Positions 24,667 through 31,671 of a DNA stretch of 34,714 nucleotides are shown here, piece after piece (the first letter of the stretch is position 1; every line of letters begins with the position of its first letter). A program made the position numbers and the translations under genes. Under the pieces are notes generated by a model, which saw nothing but the letters and a program-made list of their open reading frames with translations, ran no database searches and had not been told where the DNA came from. Location: positions 1-34,714 of the forward strand of contig JALSKB010000004.1 of the NCBI GenBank assembly GCA_026989035.1, given 5' to 3'. The stretch is from Saprospiraceae bacterium. GTDB taxonomy: Bacteria > Bacteroidota > Bacteroidia > Chitinophagales > Saprospiraceae.

Positions 24667-24770
24667 TATACTCGTGACGAAATGGTTTGGGAGGCTAATG
24701 CCTCCCAAACTCCTTATTCTCCACTTGTTAACGAGTGGGGAATATCCCCAACCACTTCGGTCTGGGTATG
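24667..24770. repeat. 104-base structured repeat, copy C
   Basis: The ends are TATAC and GTATG. The left stem GTTTGGGAGGC (24685-24695) pairs perfectly with 24700-24710, with loop TAAT. A second short stem CCACT/AGTGG (24721-24725 and 24734-24738) flanks GTTAAC. A weaker right stem is at 24746-24766. The stems are kept relative to copy B while loops differ at all four positions. GTGT occurs on both sides (beginning 24661 and 24771), possibly a target duplication or chance. Confidence 0.75.
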
Positions 24771-24828
24771 GTGTCATTAGTGGATAGCGGGTTAAAATAG
24801 AGCGCCCCCCATTGGGCCATAAGCTTTT

Positions 24829-25035
24829 TTAGGGGTCCGAAGGAGAGGTGGTTGGTCGAATGTTTACGTATCTGTTGCCGCCACGTAGGTATAGATCTCC
24901 GTTGTTTTGGCTCTTATGTCCCAACAGTTTGTGCATGTATCGCAGATCCATTCCACGCTTCGGGTGGTGCGTTGCAAACGAATGGCCGAGTGTGATTGGG
25001 CGCTGATTCTTAGCTCTAAGCCGGCCTTTTATCGC
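24829..25035 (-). pseudogene. C-terminal remnant of a XerC/D-type tyrosine recombinase
   Basis: Read on the minus strand, about 68 codons without an internal stop give HSFATHHPKRGMDLRYMHKL, then LLGHKSQNNGDLY and a tail NIRPTTSPSDP. This is the conserved end of XerC/D-like recombinases (HSFATHLLE-G-DLRYIQ-LLGHKS--T--IY, ending NIKSPLD). The sequence preceding HSFATH is ITLG where the family has roughly ITLHTLR, so the catalytic H-x-x-R segment is missing and the gene cannot be active. The later histidine and the tyrosine codon remain. The remnant begins directly after the stop codon of the Asp-box protein and in the same frame. The rest of the gene is absent. Confidence 0.75.
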
Positions 25036-27918
25036 TCAGGGTGCAGAGATGATCAGTTTTGTTTGCAGCTTTTCTCCATTTGCCGAAAGGCGGATGCTGT
25101 AGGTGCCGGGGAGGAGGTAGTACTTGCCGTTGTCAGCAGCTTTGAGCTTTTCGGCAGCTTTGCCCATCTCTTTTTTGTAGGCGGCTAGCTGTTGTTCCGG
25201 GAGTTCGAGTTTGTAGCTTTGGTAGTGTAGGCCGGCTTCTTTTTTTGTCTTCAGCTGAAAAATTTCGAGTCCGTCGGTTGTGGTGATGGAGAGCTCTATC
25301 TGGCCGGATCGGCTTAGGTAGTAGGGGATTTGTACTTCAGGCTCGTGAATTTCCTGCCATTGATTGCGCCTTTTGCCCCAGTGCTCGTTGTAGCTGAGGG
25401 TAGGAAGGTCAAAGAGGTGAACTGCTTTTGCGAGTATTTCTGGCCGCAGTTGTTGAAGCTCCCGCAAGCTACAGGCATAGAGCGATCGCCCGTGAGTGGC
25501 CACGACCAGTTCTTTGTCGCGAGTCTGGATGGCCAGGTCGTGTACAGGTGCATGGGGGAGGCCCTGCATCATGGCATGGAAAGAACTGCCTCCATCTGAA
25601 GACACGTATAAACCGTGATCGGTACCCAGGTAGAGGAGGTGTTCGTTGACGGGGTCCTCTGCAATGACGTTGACCGGCTCGGCGGGTAGGTTGAGGCCTA
25701 TGCGCTGCCAGTTTTTTCCGTAGTCTTCCGAGCGATAGACCAAGGCTTCGAAAAAGTCGTTTCGGTAGCCATTGAGGCAGAGGTAAACACGGCCCTCTTT
25801 GTGGGCCGAAGCTCTGATGCGGGAGACCCAAAGCCCTTCGGGCAAACCCGCGCTGATGTCTTCCCATTCATGCCCTCCGTCTCGTGAAACGTACACTTTC
25901 CCGTCATCAGAACCGGTGTACAGCAAGCCAAAACGCAGGGGAGATTCATGTATGCTGGTCAAGGTGCCGTAGGGCACATCTCCGGGTTTTCCACCTGAGG
26001 TTAGATCGGGTGAGATGGCTTCAAAGGTTTGGCCTTTATCGAGGGATCGATACAAGCGGTTAGCCCCGAGATAGAGGATGTCCCGATTGTGAATAGACAG
26101 GTGAATGGGCGTCTGCCAATTCCATCGCAAAGGACGTTCTCCCAATTCGTGTTTGGGTGTGATGTAGGTGCTTTCTTCGCTTTGGAGGTCGATGCGGAAA
26201 TAGTTTCCGAACTGAAAACCGGTATATACGGTTTTGTTGTCGCGGGTATCAATGGCCACCTGCATGCCGTCGCCACCCATGATCATTTTGTAGGGGTAGT
26301 GCCCGGTTTGCTGCCAGGCCGGGGAGTACTTGTAGGTGGAGGGGCCTCGCCAGACTCCGTTGTCTTGCAGGCCGCCAAAGACGTTGTAGGGCTTGTCCAT
26401 ATCAGCGGCTACGGTGTAGAATTGTCCCACAGGGGGAGTGTTGCATTTGATCCAGTGTTTTCCGTCGTCATAGGAAATGTTGATGCCTCCGTCGTTGCCG
26501 AGGATGAGGTGACCCGGGCGCCGGGGATTGACCCACAGTGCGTGATGATCCACATGGACGTTGTCTTCGTTGATGGAACTCCAGGTTTTGCCTCCGTCTT
26601 CGGATCGAAGTATGGGTACGCCGAAGATGTACACTTTGTCGGGGTCTTGGGCCTGTACTCGGATTTGCCCGAAGTAATAGCCATAGGAGTAGTAGAGGTC
26701 GTCCAGGTAGCCTTCGTGGGTTTTTGTCCAGCTTTTACCTTGGTCGTAGGAAACATAAACCTCAGCCCCGATGACCGGAGTGTCGAAGAGCTGTCGATTG
26801 GCATCTTCCAGGTATTCGACCAGGGCCAGGGGTTGAATTTTGTCTTGGCGAACCAAGTCGAAGACTTTCTCTGCCGTGTATTTTTTGGGGAATTTGTATT
26901 TGTCCAGATAGGCTTGAAGCGCTGTGGTATCGATGAGCAGAAAGTCTTCTTTGCTCATTTGTCTGAGCTGATCTTTGGTGAGTCCCTTTTCTTTTTCTTT
27001 GGCCTCTTTAGGGCGGTGGAAGTTGTTGTCGAGAATGGCATAAAGCACGGTTTGCCCTTCGGCCTTGCTTGCAGCGGCCAGTCCGATGCGTCCTACACCT
27101 TCACCTTGCGGAAAGCCGCTGCGTCGGATATTTAATTTTTTCCAGTGGTTTCCGCCATCGGTACTTTTGTAGATGCCACTGCCCGGGCCTGCTTCTTCGA
27201 AGTTCCATGCCTTTCGGCTGCGCTGCCAGGTAGCGGCATACAGCGTTTGGGGGGCGTTGGGATCGCGTAGCAGATCGATTGCTCCGGTTTGCTCATCGAT
27301 ATAAAGGGTTTTTCTCCAGCTTCTGCCTCCGTCGGTGGTTTGATAAACGCCACGCTGGGTGTTGGGCGTGTAGAGATGTCCGAGTACGGCTACCCACAGC
27401 TTATCGGGGTCTTTGTCATCCAGCAAGATTCGGCCGATGTGGTGGCTTTCGGGCAGGCCCCTGTGTTCCCAGCTTTTTCCTCCGTCTTTGCTGAGGTAGA
27501 TACCGGTGCCGGCATAGGAGGAGCGGCTGGAGTTGACCTCCCCGGTGCCGACCCAGATGAGTCTTTCTCGCCAGTTGACGGCTATGTCGCCTATGGTTAT
27601 CACGGCTTCTTCGTCGAACAGCGGCTCGAAGCTGATGCCGTTGTCGGTGGTGTGCCATAGACCGCCCGAAGCATAGGCCACGTAAAATTCCGTGGGGTCT
27701 TCAGGGTTCACCTCTATGTCTGCTACCCGTCCGCTCATGACCACGGGACCTAGAGAGCGGAAGGCGATTTCCCGAAACGGAGAGTTTTGAATCAGTTTTT
27801 CCCTTTGTCGGAAGGCCTCCAAGCGTTTGGCAGCAGGTGTTGGGGGGTGCTGTTGGGCGAGGCTGAAGTTTGCCGAAAGGCCGAAGAGGAAGCAGAGCAA
27901 AAGGCAGCTTGGTCTCAT
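25036..27918 (-). CDS. Secreted Asp-box (VPS10/BNR-like) beta-propeller protein
   Basis: The 960-residue protein has a signal peptide of about 21 residues (start 27918, ending SLAQ). About eleven Asp-box turns of the form S-x-D-x-G-x-x-W are visible, for example LSKDGGKSWE, QTTDGGRSW, KSTDGGNHW, RSEDGGKTW and VSRDGGHEW. This matches sortilin/VPS10-like or sialidase-like propellers of Bacteroidota, often annotated as glycosyl hydrolase although catalytic residues are usually unproven. A lysine-rich insert (about 310-375) breaks the propeller. The C-terminal 100 residues form a beta-sandwich-like domain (SGQIELSITTTDG). It is secreted and probably binds or degrades extracellular polymer. It starts 31 bases after the second DUF4252 gene and may be read from the same promoter. 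Confidence 0.85.
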   Translation of the reverse strand: MRPSCLLLCFLFGLSANFSLAQQHPPTPAAKRLEAFRQREKLIQNSPFREIAFRSLGPVVMSGRVADIEVNPEDPTEFYVAYASGGLWHTTDNGISFEPLFDEEAVITIGDIAVNWRERLIWVGTGEVNSSRSSYAGTGIYLSKDGGKSWEHRGLPESHHIGRILLDDKDPDKLWVAVLGHLYTPNTQRGVYQTTDGGRSWRKTLYIDEQTGAIDLLRDPNAPQTLYAATWQRSRKAWNFEEAGPGSGIYKSTDGGNHWKKLNIRRSGFPQGEGVGRIGLAAASKAEGQTVLYAILDNNFHRPKEAKEKEKGLTKDQLRQMSKEDFLLIDTTALQAYLDKYKFPKKYTAEKVFDLVRQDKIQPLALVEYLEDANRQLFDTPVIGAEVYVSYDQGKSWTKTHEGYLDDLYYSYGYYFGQIRVQAQDPDKVYIFGVPILRSEDGGKTWSSINEDNVHVDHHALWVNPRRPGHLILGNDGGINISYDDGKHWIKCNTPPVGQFYTVAADMDKPYNVFGGLQDNGVWRGPSTYKYSPAWQQTGHYPYKMIMGGDGMQVAIDTRDNKTVYTGFQFGNYFRIDLQSEESTYITPKHELGERPLRWNWQTPIHLSIHNRDILYLGANRLYRSLDKGQTFEAISPDLTSGGKPGDVPYGTLTSIHESPLRFGLLYTGSDDGKVYVSRDGGHEWEDISAGLPEGLWVSRIRASAHKEGRVYLCLNGYRNDFFEALVYRSEDYGKNWQRIGLNLPAEPVNVIAEDPVNEHLLYLGTDHGLYVSSDGGSSFHAMMQGLPHAPVHDLAIQTRDKELVVATHGRSLYACSLRELQQLRPEILAKAVHLFDLPTLSYNEHWGKRRNQWQEIHEPEVQIPYYLSRSGQIELSITTTDGLEIFQLKTKKEAGLHYQSYKLELPEQQLAAYKKEMGKAAEKLKAADNGKYYLLPGTYSIRLSANGEKLQTKLIISAP
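25078..25091. repeat. Iterated palindrome copy
   Basis: ATTTGCCGAAAGGC near the 3' end of the Asp-box gene, read RLSANG on the minus strand. Confidence 0.6.
27868..27881. repeat. Iterated palindrome copy, one mismatch
   Basis: GTTTGCCGAAAGGC in the signal peptide of the Asp-box gene, read GLSANF. Confidence 0.55.
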
Positions 27919-27949
27919 TTTTTGCGTAAAAGTACACAAAAAAAAGCTG

Positions 27950-28498
27950 CTACAGGGTGATGTCCTTGCCTTCGTTTTTCAGTAGGCTATGCACCAATTG
28001 CCAGAGGTGTTTTTTGCTGATGCGCGTTTTGGCATGAATCAGTGTAAAGTTGTTGTCTTCGCTGATGAGGATAAGGACGCTGCGCAGCTTTTTGCCCTTA
28101 TCGCGAACCATGACGGAGATGCGGCTACCTTTGTTGCGCACGAAGAGCAGGTCTTCATGACCTTTGCGCCGAAGTTTTTTGAAAGTCTTGTTAAGTTCTT
28201 TTTGAGGAATGGGGTTGTCGCCCTCTATCGAGAGAATGCGTACTTTTTTTATTCCCCAGGCGATGCCCAGGGCTTCTTGCCCTCCGTTCTCTTTTGTTTC
28301 CGCATCGAGAAAGCCGTTGGCTATGCCCAGCCCGGTATGTACGATGATGCCCGGAATCAAAACAGCTGTGGCGTTTTCCTGATGTTTGTATTTGCGATAA
28401 AGTTTGCGGATGGGGCCATTTTGAGCAAGCGTTGTTTGTGAAGATAGGGCAAGAGTTATAAATGTTAAAATTACGATGCTTATCGTTTTTGCGTGCAT
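27950..28498 (-). CDS. DUF4252 protein, second copy
   Basis: The 182-residue protein has a signal peptide ending LAQ (about residue 25). The region after it matches DUF4252 in length and layout: GIKKVRILSIEGDN, an EDLLFVRNKGSRISVMVRDKG strand pair, and a helical end. The family is of unknown function and in Bacteroidota commonly sits beside ECF sigma/anti-sigma pairs. It follows the first DUF4252 gene by 100 bases that hold a strong hairpin, so its level may be lower than that of the upstream genes. Confidence 0.8.
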   Translation of the reverse strand: MHAKTISIVILTFITLALSSQTTLAQNGPIRKLYRKYKHQENATAVLIPGIIVHTGLGIANGFLDAETKENGGQEALGIAWGIKKVRILSIEGDNPIPQKELNKTFKKLRRKGHEDLLFVRNKGSRISVMVRDKGKKLRSVLILISEDNNFTLIHAKTRISKKHLWQLVHSLLKNEGKDITL

Positions 28499-28547
28499 TG
28501 TTCAAGGGTTTGATGGATGTGTTTGGGAGAAAGAGAGGCCTCTAAAA

Positions 28548-28583
28548 CAAAGCCTGCCGGAGGGGTAGTCCGGCAGCGCTTTG
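28548..28583 (-). terminator. Hairpin between the two DUF4252 genes
   Basis: On the minus strand CAAAGC-(G)-CTGCCGGA pairs with TCCGGCAG-GCTTTG across a short loop, with one bulged base, followed by TTTTAGAGG. It may be a partial terminator or attenuator that sets the ratio of upstream to downstream genes. Confidence 0.6.
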
Positions 28584-28598
28584 TCGTCGTGGGGATTT

Positions 28599-29150
28599 TC
28601 ACTCCTGCTTGGTATCTTCTTGCTTTTCCGTGTTCGAGTTTCCGCTATCATCCTCTTCTTCGAAGGCGTTGGCCAAATTGGAAAGCTTGTTGAGGTTGAT
28701 GTTTCCGACAAAACTCATGAGCACAAATTCGTCTCCACCTCCTATGAGCAGCAGCAGTTCGTGGATGATGCCGTCACCGTTGTCTTTGATGTAGAAATTG
28801 ACATTTTCCTGATTCTTGTTGCGGACGGTGAGCAGCACTTCGTACTCTTTGGTATTGATGGTGTTCATGGCCTCTTTGAAGAAGCCTTTGGTATTTTCAT
28901 CAGCTACCAAAATGCGCAGACTCTTGAGGTCTGAGACCACCTCCATCAAGGCTTGGGCCTCTTCGTCTTTGAGATTGAGGTCCATTTGGTCAAATAGGGA
29001 AAACATCTTGGGGCTGATGTACACTACGGTGAATCGCTCGTCTTCGACGTATTTGTTGAAGTACTTGGATATGGCGTCGTTCTGAGCGTGCAGGCCTGCT
29101 GTTGTAAAGAGCAGGGCGAACAGGGCGAAAAAAATGCGAAATCCTTTCAT
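28599..29150 (-). CDS. DUF4252 protein, first copy
   Basis: The 183-residue protein has a signal peptide of about 22 residues (GLHAQ). The mature part has MFSLFDQMDLNLKDEEAQAL, SDLKSLRILVADENTKGFF and EVLLTVRNKNQENVNFYIKD, the DUF4252 pattern. The C-terminus is acidic and polar (EEEDDSGNSNTEKQEDTKQE). It lies 28 bases after the anti-sigma gene in the same direction. The regulon position suggests that it acts outside the cytoplasm or feeds a signal to the anti-sigma factor; this is inference. Confidence 0.85.
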   Translation of the reverse strand: MKGFRIFFALFALLFTTAGLHAQNDAISKYFNKYVEDERFTVVYISPKMFSLFDQMDLNLKDEEAQALMEVVSDLKSLRILVADENTKGFFKEAMNTINTKEYEVLLTVRNKNQENVNFYIKDNGDGIIHELLLLIGGGDEFVLMSFVGNINLNKLSNLANAFEEEDDSGNSNTEKQEDTKQE

Positions 29151-29178
29151 TTGGTGGTTTGTTGTTTGGTGAGTGATG

Positions 29179-29697
29179 TCAATTTTCGAGAATCCGGGTA
29201 ACTTTGCCGACTTTGCGAAGTTCTTTGCTCGTTTTTTTCTTTGAGCTGTTTAGCTTTTCGGCCAGAAGCTGAAGGGCTTCAATGGTTTCTTCCAGTGCTT
29301 CCTTCTCGCTCTTGGGTTGGTATTTTTCCCAATCGATTTGGCTTTCGGAATTTGCCAGCTTGCTCTTCTTTTGCCTTTCGGCAAATGGGATGTCGGTCAG
29401 GAAGAAGAACAAAGCCAGGGCAGCGGCGGCAGCTGTGGTTATGAACAAGTTGAGGAGCCTTGTGTTGTTTTGTTTTTGATTTGTGGCTTTCAGCTCGTTC
29501 AGTACTTTTTGCTCAAACCCTTTGGGCAATTGCTTTTTGGCGGAAGTTGAAAAGTAAGTGAACAGCGGCCGGTAGGGTAGCAATTCCTCCGGTACATCCT
29601 CTTGAGCAAAGTACTTGCGCAGTTCTTGTTCTTCCTGCAGGCTGGTTTCAGCCTCAAAATATTTGTCGATCAGTTTTTTGGCTTGCTGAATGTTCAT
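29179..29697 (-). CDS. Membrane anti-sigma factor
   Basis: The 172-residue single-pass protein has a cytosolic N-terminal helical segment of about 80 residues (IDKYFEAETSLQEEQELRKYF, then LPKGFEQKV). A transmembrane helix lies at about 81-103, and a charged extracytoplasmic tail follows. This matches anti-sigma factors paired with Bacteroidota ECF factors. It overlaps the sigma gene by four bases (ATGA). The peptide FAERQKK at 105-111 directly follows the membrane helix and is encoded on an iterated palindrome. The C-terminal tail contains a coiled stretch (KEALEETIEALQLLAEKLN). Confidence 0.85.
   Translation of the reverse strand: MNIQQAKKLIDKYFEAETSLQEEQELRKYFAQEDVPEELLPYRPLFTYFSTSAKKQLPKGFEQKVLNELKATNQKQNNTRLLNLFITTAAAAALALFFFLTDIPFAERQKKSKLANSESQIDWEKYQPKSEKEALEETIEALQLLAEKLNSSKKKTSKELRKVGKVTRILEN
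29373..29386. repeat. Iterated palindrome copy
   Basis: Flanked so that the stem extends to six pairs, TTTGCC with GGCAAA. In the anti-sigma gene it reads FAERQ. Confidence 0.6.
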
Positions 29698-30212
29698 AGC
29701 TTTTGATTGATGCGTTTGGTGTGAGCGATGAGTAATTTGCGCATGTGTTGTCTGGCTCGATGAAGATATACTTTGACCTGGCTCATGGACATATCCAGGC
29801 TTTGGCTGATTTCCTTATAGCTGTAGCCTTGGACATCTCGAAGTTTGATGATGATGCGCTGTTTTTCCGGCAACTGCTCCATCAGTTTTTCTATCTGTTG
29901 AAGTTCATCTTGCGTCTCTACCATTTGTTGAGGAGAGGCTGCATGGTCGGCCAGATCCCAGCGTTCTTCCACGGCCTCTGCGGGTCTGGGTCGTCTGCGC
30001 AAGAGATCTATGGCCATGTTGCGTTGGACGCGCATGCACCATCCTTCCAGGTTTTCGATTTGAGGTAAACGTTCGCGCATTTTCCAGAGTTTGATCAAGG
30101 CTTCCTGGACGGCATCCTCCGCTTCGGTCCTGTTGCCCATGATGGAATAGGCCAGGCCGAAAAGTTTGTTCTTTAGCGGAAGGATTTTTTCCTGGAACTC
30201 TTGAATGCTCAT
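29694..30212 (-). CDS. ECF sigma factor (BldN-like)
   Basis: The 172-residue sigma factor has region 2 at about 10-80, with FGLAYSIMGNRTEAEDAVQEALIKLW and LEGWCMRVQRNMAIDLLRRR. Region 4 runs from about 108 to 165, with LPEKQRIIIKLRDVQGYSYKEISQSLDMSMSQVKVYLHRARQ. It leads the cluster sigma, anti-sigma, DUF4252, DUF4252 and probably the Asp-box protein. A matching promoter upstream suggests autoregulation. The signal that relieves the anti-sigma is unknown. Confidence 0.92.
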   Translation of the reverse strand: MSIQEFQEKILPLKNKLFGLAYSIMGNRTEAEDAVQEALIKLWKMRERLPQIENLEGWCMRVQRNMAIDLLRRRPRPAEAVEERWDLADHAASPQQMVETQDELQQIEKLMEQLPEKQRIIIKLRDVQGYSYKEISQSLDMSMSQVKVYLHRARQHMRKLLIAHTKRINQKL

Positions 30213-30223
30213 GTCGGAAGAAT

Positions 30224-30249
30224 GACGCAGCTATTCAAAAAATGTTACA
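30224..30249 (-). promoter_or_regulatory. Candidate ECF-dependent promoter of the sigma operon
   Basis: Read on the minus strand: TGTAAC (complement of 30244-30249), a 16-base spacer, then CGTC (complement of 30224-30227), 11 bases before the ATG. The TGTAAC plus CGTC form is, to my knowledge, the pattern typical of autoregulated Bacteroidota ECF promoters. No TAnnTTTG box was seen here. Confidence 0.6.
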
Positions 30250-30276
30250 CCTGCACGGGCTTTCGGAAGAAAATTT

Positions 30277-31626
30277 TTAGTCTTGGCTTAACAGGTCCAA
30301 GATGGCTTTTTCGACTTTGCTTTTTGCTATGAGAAAATCCTCTCTGGAGAGCAACCCCATTTTTTCCCGTTCCTCCAGTTCGGACAGTCGGCTGCTTTGA
30401 ATGATGATGAGGTGAAGGATATCGGCCTGGTTTAACTCTTGGATGAGCATTTCCAGGGCTTCATTGATGCGGTTTTGGGCGATGAGTAATCGGCAATTTG
30501 TTATTAAGGTGTCCGGTATTTTTTTGACATGTTGTTCGTTTTGGAGGGGCTGTTCTCCGGTAGGAGCTGCTTGCGCCGGCGGCTGTGCGGCATAGGCACT
30601 GAGGCGTTCTAAGTTTTTGATTTGCCTCAACATGCTTTTGCAGGCGCGAATAAACTCCCCACCTTTTTCTCCGGCACGTGCGGAGATTTGCATGGCGGCA
30701 TTGAGCATACTTTTGAGCTCTTGCCAGTTGACGGCTGAGGATTTATCGCCTTTCATCCAGGGGAGCAATTTGGCAGCTAACTTGTTTCTCACTTGATGTG
30801 TTTGGCTTATGGCTTTCGCCAGATACATCATGTTGAGCAAATTGCGGTTGTACAGCGTGCCTTGATTGAGGTGTTGAATGCTTGCCTTGGCGTGTTTGTC
30901 GAAAGTGTCTGAGTAAAAGTCCTGGTGGTCAAGTTCGAATTCGGCAAAAAGAATGCCGCTTTGGTAATTGAGGAAATAAAGCATGTAGTAATGCGCGATC
31001 CCCACCCAATTGTGTTGTTCAGGGCTGTTTTCAAGATAGGTCTGGGCCAGTTGAAGGGCTGCCTCATGCGCCTGATTGATGGCTATGCGGGCTTCGTCAA
31101 ACCGGACGTTCATCAGGTGCTGAAGAGCCATGGAAAAGAAAATATCCGGTTCGAGGTGTTTGACCAATTCTACATATTGGGATGTGTAACGTCCTTGTGC
31201 ATTTTCAAGCAGGTTTTTAGCTTCTTTTTGTTTTTCCAGCCCGCTTTGGAAGTTGTTGGACCGGATGTCCAGAATGCCATCGTAGTAGATGCTCATGATG
31301 GCACTCAGGGAGGTCATCTCGCTCAATTGAACCTGCTTAAAAAGCTCCCGAGATTTTTGCATCTGTGCAACAGCTGCATCCCATTGCCCCAGATTTGTGG
31401 CCTGATATTGCGCCTGAAAAAAGAAGAGGCAGGCTTGCAGGATATGCCTGATGATTGTTAGCAAGGGGTCGTTTTGGCCTACATCGCTGTATTCGTCTAT
31501 GAGCTGTTTGACTTTTTCTATGGCTTCTTCATTGGTGGGAGACCGAAACAAGCCGTCTATGGTGTTGAATATTCTTTCTTGAATATCTTGGGGTAGCTGG
31601 GGGAAGTTGAGGTTTTGTTGGGGCAT
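30277..31626 (-). CDS. Helical-repeat protein ending in Effector-associated domain 11
   Basis: The 449-residue soluble protein shows no catalytic motif. Residues about 10-340 are helical and look TPR-like, for example WDAAVAQMQKSRELF, FQSGLEKQKEAKNLLENAQG and RFDEARIAINQAHEAALQLA. A Pro/Ala/Gln linker spans about 345-368. Residues 369-449 match, by motif and length, Effector-associated domain 11 (EAD11): LLIAQNRINEALEMLIQEL, then SRLSELEEREKMGLLSREDF and KVEKAILDLL. EADs are small helical adaptor domains proposed to pair effectors with sensors in bacterial conflict systems. No partner with an EAD or a protease, TIR or nuclease domain lies in the window. The gene sits 45 bases after lpd and 64 bases before the sigma operon. 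Confidence 0.65.
   Translation of the reverse strand: MPQQNLNFPQLPQDIQERIFNTIDGLFRSPTNEEAIEKVKQLIDEYSDVGQNDPLLTIIRHILQACLFFFQAQYQATNLGQWDAAVAQMQKSRELFKQVQLSEMTSLSAIMSIYYDGILDIRSNNFQSGLEKQKEAKNLLENAQGRYTSQYVELVKHLEPDIFFSMALQHLMNVRFDEARIAINQAHEAALQLAQTYLENSPEQHNWVGIAHYYMLYFLNYQSGILFAEFELDHQDFYSDTFDKHAKASIQHLNQGTLYNRNLLNMMYLAKAISQTHQVRNKLAAKLLPWMKGDKSSAVNWQELKSMLNAAMQISARAGEKGGEFIRACKSMLRQIKNLERLSAYAAQPPAQAAPTGEQPLQNEQHVKKIPDTLITNCRLLIAQNRINEALEMLIQELNQADILHLIIIQSSRLSELEEREKMGLLSREDFLIAKSKVEKAILDLLSQD
30811..30824. repeat. Iterated palindrome copy, one mismatch
   Basis: Complement of ATCTGGCGAAAGCC in the helical-repeat gene, read LAKAI. Confidence 0.45.
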
Positions 31627-31640
31627 GACGGGTGTTTTTG

Positions 31641-31664
31641 GGGAGCTGCCCTTGGGCAGCTCCC
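31641..31664 (-). terminator. Hairpin between lpd and the helical-repeat gene
   Basis: GGGAGCTGCCC (31641-31651) pairs perfectly with GGGCAGCTCCC (31654-31664) around TT. It lies just after the lpd stop on the minus strand. The T-tract is weak, so termination may be partial and the next gene could be cotranscribed. Confidence 0.55.
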
Positions 31665-31671
31665 TTTGTGC

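Larger units (their letters stand above)
24573..25035. other. Noncoding gap with repeat and recombinase remnant
   Basis: The gap between convergent genes contains a stray repeat left end (24576-24588), a complete 104-base repeat (24667-24770), and a recombinase C-terminal remnant (24829-25035, minus strand). No intact gene is seen. Confidence 0.65.

Noticed and set aside
21129-24770. The repeats as a CRISPR array or integron attC sites
   Set aside because: Only two full copies 3.4 kb apart with no regular spacers, and no convincing RYYYAAC/GTTRRRY pair at the ends.
26029-27135. Long plus-strand frame (368 codons)
   Set aside because: It is antisense to the Asp-box propeller gene, whose motifs are clear, and its translation has no recognisable domain.
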